From CAADGV01 sp040290295 (GTDB lineage Bacteria > Bacteroidota > Ignavibacteria > UBA10030 > UBA6906): a stretch of DNA of 64,000 nt. The position numbers were made by a program, and so were the translations under genes. Positions 24,639-34,265 of this stretch are shown piece after piece (position 1 is the first letter of the stretch; every line of letters begins with the position of its first letter). The stretch lies in contig PSMW01000003.1 in assembly GCA_040290295.1 (NCBI GenBank), positions 1-64,000 of the forward strand. The letters run 5' to 3'. The notes beneath the pieces were generated by a model that was given only the letters and a program-made list of their open reading frames with translations, did no database searches and had not been told where the DNA came from.

Positions 24639-25138
24639 CTTAGGACTCTCTTTAGACTGTAAAAACCGACAGTTGTCTCATCCTCATCCACTCAACGTTT
24701 TGGTGGTCAGGCTTGAAACTTGCACCGCAAACCCTACACCTCCAGCCTCAACCGTGGATCTAAGTCGAAATCCTCTCCGGTTATGGATGAACACGGAGGC
24801 GTGGTCGAAGCTCGGCGCTTGCGCGCGTTAGGTACCCGGAGGGTGGCGCCGGTTTTTTGGCGCCAGTGCCGCTGCTGCTTTGCCGGCAGCGGCACCGAAG
24901 CCCGAGCGTAGCCCGTAGGGCACCGACCCCGCCGAAGTGCGCTGCAGGCGGGACGAAGGCGGGGGAACGCCCAATTCATTCTGCGAGGCTTGCCTGCGCC
25001 ACAAATGGTGTGGTTATGATGCTCGGACCTCTCTGAAGCTTCGAACATAAAACCCAAAACGTGCAGCGTCACATCCAAACAGCTGCACCCTGAAGCATGC
25101 CTCCCCGTCGACAAAACGCAACCGAGCGATGAGCGTGC
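24639..25138. other. Intergenic stretch with GC-rich inverted repeats
   Basis: About 500 bases without a gene. TGGCGCC/GGCGCCA (24844-24865) and GTGCCGCTGC/GCAGCGGCAC (24866-24895) form two adjacent hairpins. GCGGGACGAAGGCGGG (24948-24963) is, on the other strand, the same 16-mer as 1293-1308 with one mismatch. Open frames here lack protein-like composition. Confidence 0.55.
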
Positions 25139-25558
25139 TTACACCAGTTCACTCTCAGCAAAGAAGAACGCCACTTCCATTCTCCCGTTCTCAGGCGAAT
25201 CCGAACCGTGAACGATATTCTCTCCCTTGTTGTCTGCGTAGAGCTTGCGAATCGTTCCTTCTGCCGCTTCTTTTGGATCGGTCGCGCCGATGAGTGCTCG
25301 GAAATCAGCGACGGCGTTTTCTTTCTCCAGAGCAATCGGCATGCAGGGTCCGCTCGACATGAACTCGACGAGTCCATCGTAAAAGGGGCGTCCCTTGTGG
25401 ACCGCGTAAAATGCCCCGGCGGTTTCCCGCGTGAGTCGCATTTGTTTCATTGCAAGAATGTTGAATCCCGCTCTCTGTATTCGCGCGATCACTTCACCTT
25501 GAAGATTCTTCCGAACACAATCAGGTTTGAGAATTGCGAGTGTACGTTCAACTGCCAT
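25139..25558 (-). CDS. ndk: Nucleoside diphosphate kinase
   Basis: 139 residues, normal length. It transfers the gamma-phosphate of ATP to other NDPs through a phosphohistidine. The N-terminus ERTLAILKPD and the active-site His in ENIVHGSDSPE are clear. The start is ATG 25558 after AAAGGAG. It sits 42 nt downstream of sucD. This pairing fits supply of GDP/ADP for the succinyl-CoA synthetase reaction. Confidence 0.96.
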   Translation of the reverse strand: MAVERTLAILKPDCVRKNLQGEVIARIQRAGFNILAMKQMRLTRETAGAFYAVHKGRPFYDGLVEFMSSGPCMPIALEKENAVADFRALIGATDPKEAAEGTIRKLYADNKGENIVHGSDSPENGRMEVAFFFAESELV

Positions 25559-25600
25559 AGAACTCCTTTGTGATACGTTATGATGATGAAACACCTACCT

Positions 25601-26638
25601 TTATCTTTTCGCGGAGATTTTCCTTTTTGCAGCAACCTTCGGGACCTTCTTTGGACTTGCGTTCTTGTTGCGCGTGCTTCGTACCTTTTTCTTTGCCGAC
25701 TTGCGTCCCGCACTGTCCCCCCGCGACTTCAGCAAACCGTTCTTGATGAGCACTTTCTGCATTGTCTCGCCTAAGAGAGCAGGCGATTCGACGACGGAGA
25801 TGCCCGCTTTGCGCATCGCCTCCATTTTTTCTTGTGCCGTTCCTTTCCCGCCGGCGATAATTGCGCCTGCGTGTCCCATACGCCGCCCCGGAGGCGCCGT
25901 GCGACCGGCGATGAAACCGACGACGGGTTTGTTCACGTACTTCCTCACGTACGCGGCAGCTTCTTCTTCAGCCGTTCCGCCTATCTCTCCAATCATGATG
26001 ATGGCGTCGGTCGCCGGGTCGTCGTTGAAGAGCTTGATGGCATCGACGAAACGCGTGCCGATCACCGGATCGCCGCCGATACCGATGCAGGTGGATTGCC
26101 CGATGCCCAATGCGGTGAGTTGGTTCACTGCTTCATAGGTGAGGGTTCCGCTGCGCGAGACGACGCCCACGCGCCCCTTCTTGTGAATGAATCCCGGCAT
26201 GATGCCCACCTTGCATTCGCCCGGCGTGATGATGCCGGGACAATTCGGTCCTATCAGGACGGTCCCGTTCTTCTTAACATATTCATACGCCTTCACCATG
26301 TCCTTTGCCGGAATGCCCTCCGTAATACATACCACCACCTTCATTCCGGCAGCAGAAGCTTCCATGATGGCATCGGCAGCGAATGCGGCGGGAACGAAGA
26401 TCACGGAGCAATCGGCTGCTGTTTTCTCGACTGCCTCGGCAACGGTGTTGAAGACCGGAACCGGGCGGTTGAACGAATCCTTCTCGCTCCCCTGATACAT
26501 CGTGCCGCCTTTTCCGGGAGTTACTCCCGCTACCACATTTGTTCCGTACGCCAGCATCTGCGACGTATGAAATGTTCCTTCACCGCCGGTAATTCCCTGC
26601 ACAACCACTTTTGTTTTCTTGTTGACGAGTATGCTCAT
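25601..26638 (-). CDS. sucD: Succinyl-CoA synthetase alpha subunit with a lysine-rich tail
   Basis: 345 residues. Residues 1-304 are a normal alpha subunit: CoA-binding Rossmann fold, GPNCPGIITP, and phospho-histidine H256 in RRMGHAGAII. It converts succinyl-CoA to succinate with NTP formation in the TCA cycle. Residues 305-345 are an extra tail with 17 Lys/Arg among 41, with Ala, Ser and Pro, like a histone-H1-type or DNA/RNA-binding tail. The family is usually ~290-300 residues. No sucC is adjacent. Confidence 0.93.
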   Translation of the reverse strand: MSILVNKKTKVVVQGITGGEGTFHTSQMLAYGTNVVAGVTPGKGGTMYQGSEKDSFNRPVPVFNTVAEAVEKTAADCSVIFVPAAFAADAIMEASAAGMKVVVCITEGIPAKDMVKAYEYVKKNGTVLIGPNCPGIITPGECKVGIMPGFIHKKGRVGVVSRSGTLTYEAVNQLTALGIGQSTCIGIGGDPVIGTRFVDAIKLFNDDPATDAIIMIGEIGGTAEEEAAAYVRKYVNKPVVGFIAGRTAPPGRRMGHAGAIIAGGKGTAQEKMEAMRKAGISVVESPALLGETMQKVLIKNGLLKSRGDSAGRKSAKKKVRSTRNKNASPKKVPKVAAKRKISAKR

Positions 26639-26703
26639 GAATTGTTTCCTTCCTGTTGAAGATAAGTCGTTTGCGTCATCCCTTCGATGCGCCTCCGTGT
26701 GTT

Positions 26704-27759
26704 TTACATCTTCACGTATGTCTTCGCCAAGTAGAACACGACATGCTCCAACTCCTCTTGGCGCGCATCGAGACCATTCTCGACCATGCGAGCAACCAGC
26801 GCGCGCGCTTCATCCACGGATGCCGGCGGCTTGCGCTCCACGTTCTTGGTGCTGTGGCACTGCGTGCAGGTTTCCTCGAACGTTCGTCGCGCAAGGTTCA
26901 CATCGAACGCTTTCAGAGCAATCTGGTTTTCAGGCGTCGCCATCGCTGCCACGGCTTGCTGTGCTTTCGCGGCTTCCCGTTCCATCGCCTTCTTCTCGCG
27001 GAACCCTCGTTGCAACTCCGGCGAGATAGCAATCAAATACGTGGCGACGCGCCACTGCTCTTCGTCCGATAGCGGACTGAAGACCGAACGCTCTGCCATG
27101 CGCGCAACGGTTTGTACCCAATTGTCGGGTGTGCGTGGCTTGAGCAGGACCGTCCGCAGGTCGTGGCACTGCACACACTTCGAAAGCAACACCTCTCGCC
27201 CCTGCTTCAGGCTCGCAACTGTTGCCAGTTCCTCAGGCTTTGCACCATCCGGAAGTCCCGCTTTTGGCAAGAGCAATTTGACGCGTTCGACATTCTCGGC
27301 ACTGAAGGCTGTGCCGCCCTTTGCGCCACGCTCCAACAGTCGCTCTTTCAAAGCGAACGGCACCGACAAGCCGATAAGCAAGAAGGTACAAACGAACAGC
27401 ACCGTGCCCAGAAACGGCACCAACGTCGATTCCAAATGCTTGAACCAGCGCACGATGGAAATTTTGACAACCAGCAGTACACCAATCGCCATCCCCAGCG
27501 TTAGGTGCATGACCGTGCGTGCCGGGAACTCGACTTGGTAGGACCACAAGCGCGGCATCATCTGCGACATGAAAACAATGTAGATGATGCCGTATGCGTA
27601 GCCGATAAGTCGATGCAAAAGCATCAAGCCCGGCGGCGCCGAGCTTTTGAGCTTCTCATGGTCGAACGGATACCCCCACAGCTTGAACATCAGAAACGTT
27701 CCTGCTGCGCTCAACAGCAGAAACACAATGCCCAACAATGCGTTCGTTGAAGTGTCCAT
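26704..27759 (-). CDS. Membrane-anchored dihaem cytochrome c
   Basis: 351 residues. Four hydrophobic helices in the first ~140 residues include H49, H85 and H108, possible b-haem or quinone-site residues. The soluble C-terminal part has two c-haem sites, CVQCH (195-199) and CTQCH (298-302), each followed by a helix of cytochrome c type. Probably an electron-transfer protein facing the periplasm. No cytochrome oxidase or ccm gene is adjacent, so its partner is unknown. Confidence 0.8.
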   Translation of the reverse strand: MDTSTNALLGIVFLLLSAAGTFLMFKLWGYPFDHEKLKSSAPPGLMLLHRLIGYAYGIIYIVFMSQMMPRLWSYQVEFPARTVMHLTLGMAIGVLLVVKISIVRWFKHLESTLVPFLGTVLFVCTFLLIGLSVPFALKERLLERGAKGGTAFSAENVERVKLLLPKAGLPDGAKPEELATVASLKQGREVLLSKCVQCHDLRTVLLKPRTPDNWVQTVARMAERSVFSPLSDEEQWRVATYLIAISPELQRGFREKKAMEREAAKAQQAVAAMATPENQIALKAFDVNLARRTFEETCTQCHSTKNVERKPPASVDEARALVARMVENGLDARQEELEHVVFYLAKTYVKM

Positions 27760-27897
27760 AATCGGCCTCCGCGAGATGTTCGCTATAAAGGGATGATGTC
27801 AGATTCGCCTGTGGCTTCCGTTCCGTATTCGAGAGAACGAACGCGAAGATTCTTGCTTCTCTTGCCAGAAGAACCCGTCGGCGATGCGCTTTCGTTG

Positions 27898-29343
27898 TTA
27901 TGATCGATCCGACATGGTGAGAGCTTCGATCTGCGCGCCCACTCTCAGCACCATGCCCTCGTCGAAATGCTTTCCGAGAATCTGCACACCCACGGGCAGG
28001 TGATTCCGATCTTCTCCGCAGGGGACGCTGATGGCGGGGATCCCTGCGAGGTTCGCCGAAACGGTGTACACATCCGAGAGATACATCGCCAGCGGGTCTT
28101 CCACTTTTTCACCGAAACGAAACGCGGTCGTCGGAGTCGTCGGCATCAGAAGACAATCCACCACCGTGAACGCGTTGAGAAAGTCCTGCTGAATCAATCG
28201 CCGCACTTTCTGCGCTTTCCGGTAATACGCCTCGTAGTAACCGGCTGAGAGGACGTACGTGCCCAACATGATGCGACGCTTGACTTCAGCGCCGAAGCCT
28301 TTACTGCGCGACTTGACGTACATTTCGGAGAGGCTCTTCACGCCGGGGGCACGATACCCGTAGCGCGCGCCGTCGTACCGCGCGAGATTAGACGAGGCTT
28401 CCGCCGTCATCAAGATGTAGTAGGTGGAGATGGTGAATGCCGAGTGAGGCAAGCTCACCTCCACAAGCTCTGCTCCTTCCGCACGCAGTCGATCGCAGAG
28501 CCGTTCGATCGGTTCGCGAACGTCGGGGTGCAGACCTTCGCCGAACGCTTCTTTCGGCAAACCAATGCGCAAGCCTCGAACATCTTGTTGTGTGAACGAG
28601 AGGTAATCTGGGACGGGTACGCGTGCCGAAGTGGAATCCTTCTCGTCGTAGCCCGCGATCACGTGCAACACCCGCGCAGCATCGGCAACCGTCCGAGCAA
28701 AAGGACCGATCTGATCGAACGAAGAGGCGAGCGCTACGAGTCCGTAACGCGACACCCGGCCGTAGGTCGGCTTCAAGCCCACCACGCCACAGAACGCCGC
28801 CGGTTGACGAATGGAGCCGCCGGTATCCGTACCGAGTGCCGTGTGCCCCATGCCTGCCGCAACCGCCACTGCCGATCCACCACTCGATCCGCCGGGCACG
28901 CGTGTTTCATCTCGCGGATTGAGCACCGGACCGTACGCGGAATTTTCTGTGGATGAGCCCATGGCAAACTCATCCATGTTGGTTTTGCCGATGATGACTG
29001 CATCTGCATCCAGCAGCCGGCGGAGTGCGGTCGCATCGTAGAGCGAAACGAAACGCTCGAGCATCTTCGAACCACAGGTGGCGATCTCATCCTGCATGCA
29101 GAGAACGTCTTTCACAGCAACAACCATCCCTGCAAGCGGACCGGCTGTCCCATCGGCAATCTTGCGGTCAACGTCTTGAGCCTTGGCAATCGCCTTCTCA
29201 TGCAAGACAGAAAGAAACGCGTTCAAGTGTTTCTTCTGTTCGATGACGTCGAGGAACTGCCGAGTGACGCGCTCGACCGTTGTGTGTCCTGACGCCACGT
29301 CCTGCCTTGTTGCCTCAAAAGGGGTTTTCGTCTGTGCCTTCAC
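27898..29343 (-). CDS. gatA: Asp/Glu-tRNA amidotransferase subunit A
   Basis: 481 residues, normal length. It is the amidase subunit of GatCAB, which converts Glu-tRNA(Gln) and Asp-tRNA(Asn) to the amides. The Ser-cisSer-Lys site is clear: catalytic Lys in VVAVKDVL, and PGGSSGGSAVAVAAGM. It appears to start with GTG 29343 and no clear ribosome site is present. gatB and gatC are not nearby, so the subunits are encoded at separate loci. Confidence 0.95.
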   Translation of the reverse strand: MKAQTKTPFEATRQDVASGHTTVERVTRQFLDVIEQKKHLNAFLSVLHEKAIAKAQDVDRKIADGTAGPLAGMVVAVKDVLCMQDEIATCGSKMLERFVSLYDATALRRLLDADAVIIGKTNMDEFAMGSSTENSAYGPVLNPRDETRVPGGSSGGSAVAVAAGMGHTALGTDTGGSIRQPAAFCGVVGLKPTYGRVSRYGLVALASSFDQIGPFARTVADAARVLHVIAGYDEKDSTSARVPVPDYLSFTQQDVRGLRIGLPKEAFGEGLHPDVREPIERLCDRLRAEGAELVEVSLPHSAFTISTYYILMTAEASSNLARYDGARYGYRAPGVKSLSEMYVKSRSKGFGAEVKRRIMLGTYVLSAGYYEAYYRKAQKVRRLIQQDFLNAFTVVDCLLMPTTPTTAFRFGEKVEDPLAMYLSDVYTVSANLAGIPAISVPCGEDRNHLPVGVQILGKHFDEGMVLRVGAQIEALTMSDRS

Positions 29344-29712
29344 AAATGATCACACGTTGGTACAGAATGGTTTCGATCATCTGTACGATATGGAGCTATC
29401 GGTGCAGCGATACTTCATCGCACCAACTCCAATCGACGTTTGAATGTGGGGAGATCGTGATGATAAGCCGCGGAACGTTTGTACGCAGGGAAGAGCATAA
29501 CCGACAGCGCATGGGATGGGAAGCTTTCTCGAGTGTGTGCCTGCTTCAGATCGGATTCGAATGTCCTCGATGCCGTTGCTCAGACTCAATCGAAAGAACG
29601 CTTGGCTTCTGGAGTGGATCCAACATGCGACTGCGATGCACGCTCCCGTGTGGATCTCCCCATCCGCAGATGCTTGCAACGCACGAAGGGGAAATCGAGA
29701 CGGACGACCGTC
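29344..29712. other. Intergenic stretch without a recognised gene
   Basis: About 370 bases between gatA and tatA. Short open frames on both strands are not protein-like. A GGTGCAGCGAT...ATCGC-ACC imperfect hairpin at ~29399-29425 lies just upstream of gatA; nothing else stands out. Confidence 0.5.
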
Positions 29713-29898
29713 CTACTTCGTGTCGTCGGGCTTCGTAGCGTTCTCGATATCCGATTGGATGCCGCGCATGGCTTTGCGAAACTCGGCGATGCCCTTGCCG
29801 AGTCCCTTCCCAATCTCGGGAAGTTTTTTCGGTCCGAAAAAGATGAAGACCACAAATAAGATGACGAGGAGTTCTGTCCCGCCGATGTTCTCGAACAT
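29713..29898 (-). CDS. tatA: Sec-independent translocase protein TatA/E (copy 1)
   Basis: 61 residues. An N-terminal membrane helix (GGTELLVILFVVFIFFGPKKL) leads through the FGPKKLPE hinge to an amphipathic helix (GKGLGKGIAEFRKAM) and a short acidic tail. It forms the pore-like component of the twin-arginine export system for folded proteins. A second copy lies 18 nt upstream. tatC is not in the window. Confidence 0.93.
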   Translation of the reverse strand: MFENIGGTELLVILFVVFIFFGPKKLPEIGKGLGKGIAEFRKAMRGIQSDIENATKPDDTK

Positions 29899-29916
29899 AC
29901 GTCCTCCCTCTTCGTC

Positions 29917-30111
29917 CTAAGGCTTCTTGATCGTTTCGTCGATCTTCTTCACTTCCTCGGAGACATCTTCCGACGCTTCTCGCGTTGCTTTTTTGAATTC
30001 GCGAATACCTTGACCAAGCCCCTTCGCGAGTTCAGGGATTTTCTTCGCCCCGAAGAACACTAAGATCACCAGAACGATCAGGATGATTTCGGTTGCACCT
30101 ACGTTTCCCAT
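29917..30111 (-). CDS. tatA: Sec-independent translocase protein TatA/E (copy 2)
   Basis: 64 residues with the same layout as copy 1: membrane helix, FGAKKIPE hinge, and amphipathic LAKGLGQGIREFKKA, with a longer charged tail. Two adjacent TatA-type genes could provide TatA and TatE/TatB-like roles. It follows purQ by 4 nt on the same strand. Confidence 0.93.
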   Translation of the reverse strand: MGNVGATEIILIVLVILVFFGAKKIPELAKGLGQGIREFKKATREASEDVSEEVKKIDETIKKP

Positions 30112-30115
30112 CCTC

Positions 30116-30862
30116 TTACCTCCTTTCAGCTCCGACAGCCATCACTGTCTGACCGCCGAGCACATGATGTTGTATGATAGATTGAAACACTTTTTGTCCG
30201 TCGGTACGACGCAACAACGGATCGGCTGCTCGTTCGGGATGGGGCATCATACCGAGCACATTGCCCTCTTCGTTGATGATGCCGGCGATGTTGGAGAGGG
30301 AGCCGTTCGGGTTTGCGTCGTCTGTGATGTCGCCTGTGCAGGTACAATATCGAAAAATTATTTGATTGTTGCTTTCGAGACGAGCGAGTGTTTCGGGGTC
30401 GGCGAAATAGTTTCCATCGCCGTGCGCAATGGGGATATGCAGCACCTCGCCAGCTCGTGTGCGATTGGTAAAGCGGGTCCGATCGTTTTCCATACGCAGA
30501 TACACGTACTTGCAAACGAAACGGAGGGATGCGTTCCTCAGGAGCACGCCCGGCAACAAACCTGCTTCCACGAGAATTTGAAATCCGTTACAGATACCCA
30601 GCACCGTACCACCTTCGTTTGCGAAGCGAATGACTTCCTTCATGATGGGAGAAAACCGCGCAATGGCACCACAACGAAGGTAATCGCCATACGAGAATCC
30701 TCCGGGAAGGATCACCACGTCAACATTCTTCATGTCGGCGTCCTTATGCCAGAGAAACACCGCCTTCTGCCCCAAGACGTGTTTGCAGACGTAGTAGGCA
30801 TCGTGATCGCAATTCGATCCCGGAAACACGACGACACCGAATGTGATTTGGGGTGCATCCAC
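30116..30862 (-). CDS. purQ: Phosphoribosylformylglycinamidine synthase, glutaminase subunit
   Basis: 248 residues. It supplies ammonia from glutamine to PurL in purine synthesis, in complex with PurS. It is a class I glutaminase: ILPGGFSYGDYLRCGAIAR, the nucleophile Cys in LGICNGFQIL, and the His/Glu pair in MMPHPERA. It lies 6 nt after purS. The separate PurS-PurQ form implies a short PurL elsewhere. Confidence 0.96.
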   Translation of the reverse strand: MDAPQITFGVVVFPGSNCDHDAYYVCKHVLGQKAVFLWHKDADMKNVDVVILPGGFSYGDYLRCGAIARFSPIMKEVIRFANEGGTVLGICNGFQILVEAGLLPGVLLRNASLRFVCKYVYLRMENDRTRFTNRTRAGEVLHIPIAHGDGNYFADPETLARLESNNQIIFRYCTCTGDITDDANPNGSLSNIAGIINEEGNVLGMMPHPERAADPLLRRTDGQKVFQSIIQHHVLGGQTVMAVGAERR

Positions 30863-30868
30863 GGCGAT

Positions 30869-31117
30869 TCAGATTCTTTCGATTTCGAAAGCAAAATCTT
30901 CCATGACGGGATTGGCAAGCAACTTTCTACATACTTCTTCGGTTGCCGCCCGCGCTGTGGCTTCGTCGGCGGCATCGACCTTGAGTTCGATGTACTTTCC
31001 GATGCGCACGTCTTTGATGGCGCCGACGTTGAGTGTTGCGATGGCGTGCTCGACCGCCTTACCTTGCGGGTCGAGTATTGATGGTCGCAGCGTGACTCTG
31101 ATCTTGGAGAGAAACAT
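30869..31117 (-). CDS. purS: Phosphoribosylformylglycinamidine synthase subunit PurS
   Basis: 82 residues, standard size. It bridges PurQ and PurL in the FGAM synthase complex. SKIRVTLRPSILDPQGKAVEHA and VRIGKYIELKVDA are typical. The start is taken at ATG 31117, just after the pssA stop; ATG 31129 would overlap pssA. Coupled to purQ downstream. Confidence 0.93.
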   Translation of the reverse strand: MFLSKIRVTLRPSILDPQGKAVEHAIATLNVGAIKDVRIGKYIELKVDAADEATARAATEEVCRKLLANPVMEDFAFEIERI

Positions 31118-31121
31118 CACG

Positions 31122-31901
31122 CTACACATCCACCGAAGGTTCGACAGCTTCCTCCTCTTCCAATTTCTGTTGATGATGCAGCCAGTGCTTCACGGTCGTG
31201 GCAATGTACCGCACGATACCCAAGACAATGAACAATCCGAAAAGCGGCAGCAACGCATCCCCGCCGCTGACGACAACCACAATCACTGCGAGCGCCGCAA
31301 AGATGAACTTCCACGGCTCTCGTTTGATCGCCCGCCGACTGATGCGTGGCAGGGTATCGTATTTCACCTTACTGACCATCAGCAGCGACAGCACCACACA
31401 CAACCACGGAAGCAACGCGGCTGCGGTGGGATGGAGTTCGTACAAGCCGCTCAGCGCGTTTTCCTTTCCATACTTCAGCACGTAGGCGGCAATCGTCAAC
31501 GCGCTGGCCGGAATCGGCAATCCTACGAAAAACTCTTTATCGAACCCCACGAGTTGCGTATTGAACCGCGCGAGCCGCAAGCCACCGAAGATCAGCAGCA
31601 GCGAACTGATGAGGATGCCCAGCGTCCCCAACGTAGAGAGGTGAAGTTCATAGACGAGAAACGCCGGCGCCGCGCCGAAGGAAACTACATCCGAGAGTGA
31701 ATCGATCTGGACGCCGAATTCGGAAGAGGACTTTGTCAATCGAGCCATGATCCCATCGAGGGCGTCGAACGCCGCCGCGAGAAAGACCAGCCACGCCGCC
31801 CCGACGTACCAGCCTTTGCTTGCATAGAGGATCGAGTTGAAACCGCAGAACATGTTCAACACGGTGAACAAGCTCGGAAAGACTGCACGAGTGATTCTCA
31901 T
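31122..31901 (-). CDS. pssA: CDP-diacylglycerol--serine O-phosphatidyltransferase
   Basis: 259 residues with several membrane helices. The CDP-alcohol phosphotransferase motif D-G-x2-A-R-x8-G-x3-D-x3-D is exact in FDALDGIMARLTKSSSEFG followed by VQIDSLSD. It makes phosphatidylserine at the inner membrane. It follows psd by 28 nt; together they form the two steps to phosphatidylethanolamine. Confidence 0.94.
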   Translation of the reverse strand: MRITRAVFPSLFTVLNMFCGFNSILYASKGWYVGAAWLVFLAAAFDALDGIMARLTKSSSEFGVQIDSLSDVVSFGAAPAFLVYELHLSTLGTLGILISSLLLIFGGLRLARFNTQLVGFDKEFFVGLPIPASALTIAAYVLKYGKENALSGLYELHPTAAALLPWLCVVLSLLMVSKVKYDTLPRISRRAIKREPWKFIFAALAVIVVVVSGGDALLPLFGLFIVLGIVRYIATTVKHWLHHQQKLEEEEAVEPSVDV

Positions 31902-31929
31902 GGTGTTGCCTTACAAGAGTGCGACACGC

Positions 31930-32583
31930 TTAATGGATCAGGGCAAGGACCGTCTCGCCCGCAACGGTCTTGTCGCCGACTCGGACTCGAAGCTGCACCG
32001 ATTTTGGCATCAGCACATCCACACGCGAGCCGAAGCGAATCATGCCGAATCGCTCCCCTGCTTTTGCCTCATCGCCAGCCTTGATCGGCGCAACGATACG
32101 ACGAGCCACGAATCCGGCAATTTGTTTAAAGAGGACTTTGCATTTTCCATTCTCCACGCCGATATGGGTCCGTTCGTTCCGCAGCGACGCTTTATCGTCG
32201 TAGGCGACCAGGTACTCGCCGGGGAAGTATCGAAAATAGCCTACCACGCCAGAGATCGGATAGCGGTTGACGTGTACATTGAGCGGAGACATGAAGATGG
32301 AAACCTGAAGGGCGTCCGAGTTGAGATACTCAGTTTCGCGAACTTCTTGGATAAGCACCACTTTCCCGTCGGCGGGAGCGAGAATGAGTCGCTCGTCCTG
32401 CGGGACACGACGTTCAGGATCTCGGAAGAAATTGAGCGTGAAGATCAACAGCGCGAGCAACAAGCCCATGAGTCCGAAACGAAGCGCTTTCCACTCCACG
32501 AAGTGCCAGCTCACGAAACTGCCGGCAAGCACAATCACACACACAACAAGAACAACATGGTAACCGTACTTCGTGATCGTCAA
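31930..32583 (-). CDS. psd: Phosphatidylserine decarboxylase, short proenzyme
   Basis: 217 residues, the length of the short Psd type. It decarboxylates phosphatidylserine to phosphatidylethanolamine using a pyruvoyl group made by self-cleavage at the Gly-Ser of MIRFGSRVDV. Two N-terminal membrane helices are followed by FRDPER and LAPADGKVV. The start is set at TTG 32583 (TITKYGYH), which follows AGAGGAGT; the longer frame to 32640 has Cys-rich non-homologous sequence. First gene of psd-pssA-purS-purQ-tatA-tatA. Confidence 0.92.
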   Translation of the reverse strand: MTITKYGYHVVLVVCVIVLAGSFVSWHFVEWKALRFGLMGLLLALLIFTLNFFRDPERRVPQDERLILAPADGKVVLIQEVRETEYLNSDALQVSIFMSPLNVHVNRYPISGVVGYFRYFPGEYLVAYDDKASLRNERTHIGVENGKCKVLFKQIAGFVARRIVAPIKAGDEAKAGERFGMIRFGSRVDVLMPKSVQLRVRVGDKTVAGETVLALIH

Positions 32584-32860
32584 CGGACTCCTCTGCAATT
32601 GACAGGATTTCTTCCAACAAGCGCCACACGAAATTACCAAAACACGCTTTCAAAGTCAACGTAACGATTGGCGTGCTTGTATCTCTTCGAACTTCTTTAT
32701 AGGTTAGATGTGAAAGTCGTGTTCTTTACCGGAACCTATGCAAGAGAGCTTTTCTCTCTGGACTTTCACCCACCGCATCACCATCCCAGCGAGAACCTTT
32801 CTTGCCGAAGGTTCATCGAAGCCAATACACAGTTCGACATCAGGAAAGGATTGAACGAGC

Positions 32861-34191
32861 ATGGAACAAACAACCACACAAGCATCACAACAGCCGACAA
32901 CGACAAAAGTTGACACGCTGACGATCACCGATAACCGTACCGGCAGACACTATGAAATCCCCATCGAACATGGGACGATCAAAGCCATCGATCTCCGGCA
33001 AATCAAACTCGATCTAGACGATTTCGGCTTGATGACGTACGATCCCGCATTCATGAACACCGCGGCGTGCAAGAGCAGGATCACCTTTATCGACGGAGAC
33101 AAGGGAATTCTCCGCTACCGCGGCTATCCGATCGACGACCTCGCAGAACGTTGCACCTATTTGGAGGTCGCCTATCTCCTCATCCACGGCGAACTACCGA
33201 ACAAGTCCCAACTTAAAGCGTAGACGACGAACATCACGCTGCACACGTTCGTGCACGAGAATATCAAGAAGTTCATGGACGGGTTTCATTACGACGCCAA
33301 TCCCATGGGAATGCTTGTCAGCACCATTGCCGCACTCTCGACGTTTTACCCGACTGCCAAACACATCCATGATCCCCAGGAACGCTTGCTCACGATCTAC
33401 CGGCTCATCGGTAAGGTGCCGACGCTCGCTGCTTTTGCGTACCGCCATAGCATCGGTATGCCGTATGTCCATCCCGACAACGAATTGAGCTACACGGAAA
33501 ATTTCTTGAGCATGATGTTCAAGATTGCAGAACCGCGGTACAAAGCGCATCCTGTTCTTGCAAAGGCGTTGGACATTCTGTTCATCCTGCATGCAGACCA
33601 TGAGCAGAATTGCAGCGCGAACGCGATGCGCTCGGTCGGGAGTTCGCACGTCGATCCGTATAGCGCAGCCGCCGCTGCCGCTGCTGCTCTCTACGGACCG
33701 TTGCATGGCGGCGCCAATGCCGAAGTGCTCTACATGCTCGATGAAATCGGCACGAAGGACAAGATCCCCTCCTTCATCCGCGAAGTGAAGGACGGCAAGC
33801 GCAAGCTGATGGGCTTTGGACATCGCGTGTACAAAAATTACGATCCCCGCGCGAAGATCATCAAGCGGCTGGCAGACGAGGTCTTCGAGGTCACAGGACG
33901 CAATCCCAAGTTGGACATTGCGCTCGAACTCGAACGCATCGCACTCGAAGACGATTACTTCGTGACGCGTAAGCTGTATCCGAACGTGGACTTCTACTCA
34001 GGCTTGATTTATCAAGCGATGAAATTCCCGTGGATATGTTCCCGGTGTTGTTTGCAATCGGGAGGATGAGTGGATGGTTGGCACAGTGGCAAGAGATGTT
34101 GTTGGATCCCGAGCAGAAGATTGCGCGACCGCGCCAGATCTATCTCGGATACGACAAACGCGAAGTGCTGCCGCTCAGCAAGCGGCCCTGA
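32861..34191 (+). pseudogene. gltA: Citrate synthase, interrupted by an in-frame TAG and a frameshift
   Basis: The protein aligns with a full citrate synthase of about 440 residues once two faults are ignored. TAG at 33221-33223 interrupts between GELPNKSQLKA and TTNITLHTFVHE. Near 34027-34033 one base is missing, after which the frame continues as PVDMFPVLFAIGR ... to TGA at 34189-34191. Active-site regions are intact: GPLHGGANAEVL, MGFGHRVYKNYDPR and the downstream Asp region. With both faults real, no TCA entry enzyme would be made from this locus. Both are single-base events, so assembly error is a serious alternative. The downstream M1 gene could overlap the stop. Confidence 0.85.
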
Positions 34192-34265
34192 TGGCGGGCA
34201 CACGGGTTGTCCGCGGTGTGCGCATAACCCGTGTGCTGTTTCCTTCTTGCTTCCAATTGCTTTCG

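Noticed and set aside
24700..24730. GGTCAGG segment recalling SRP RNA domain IV
   Set aside because: The apical stem and the AGCAGCC partner strand do not form.
33221..33223. Amber codon recoding (for example pyrrolysine) in citrate synthase
   Set aside because: A second independent frameshift in the same gene and no supporting signals make decay or error more likely.
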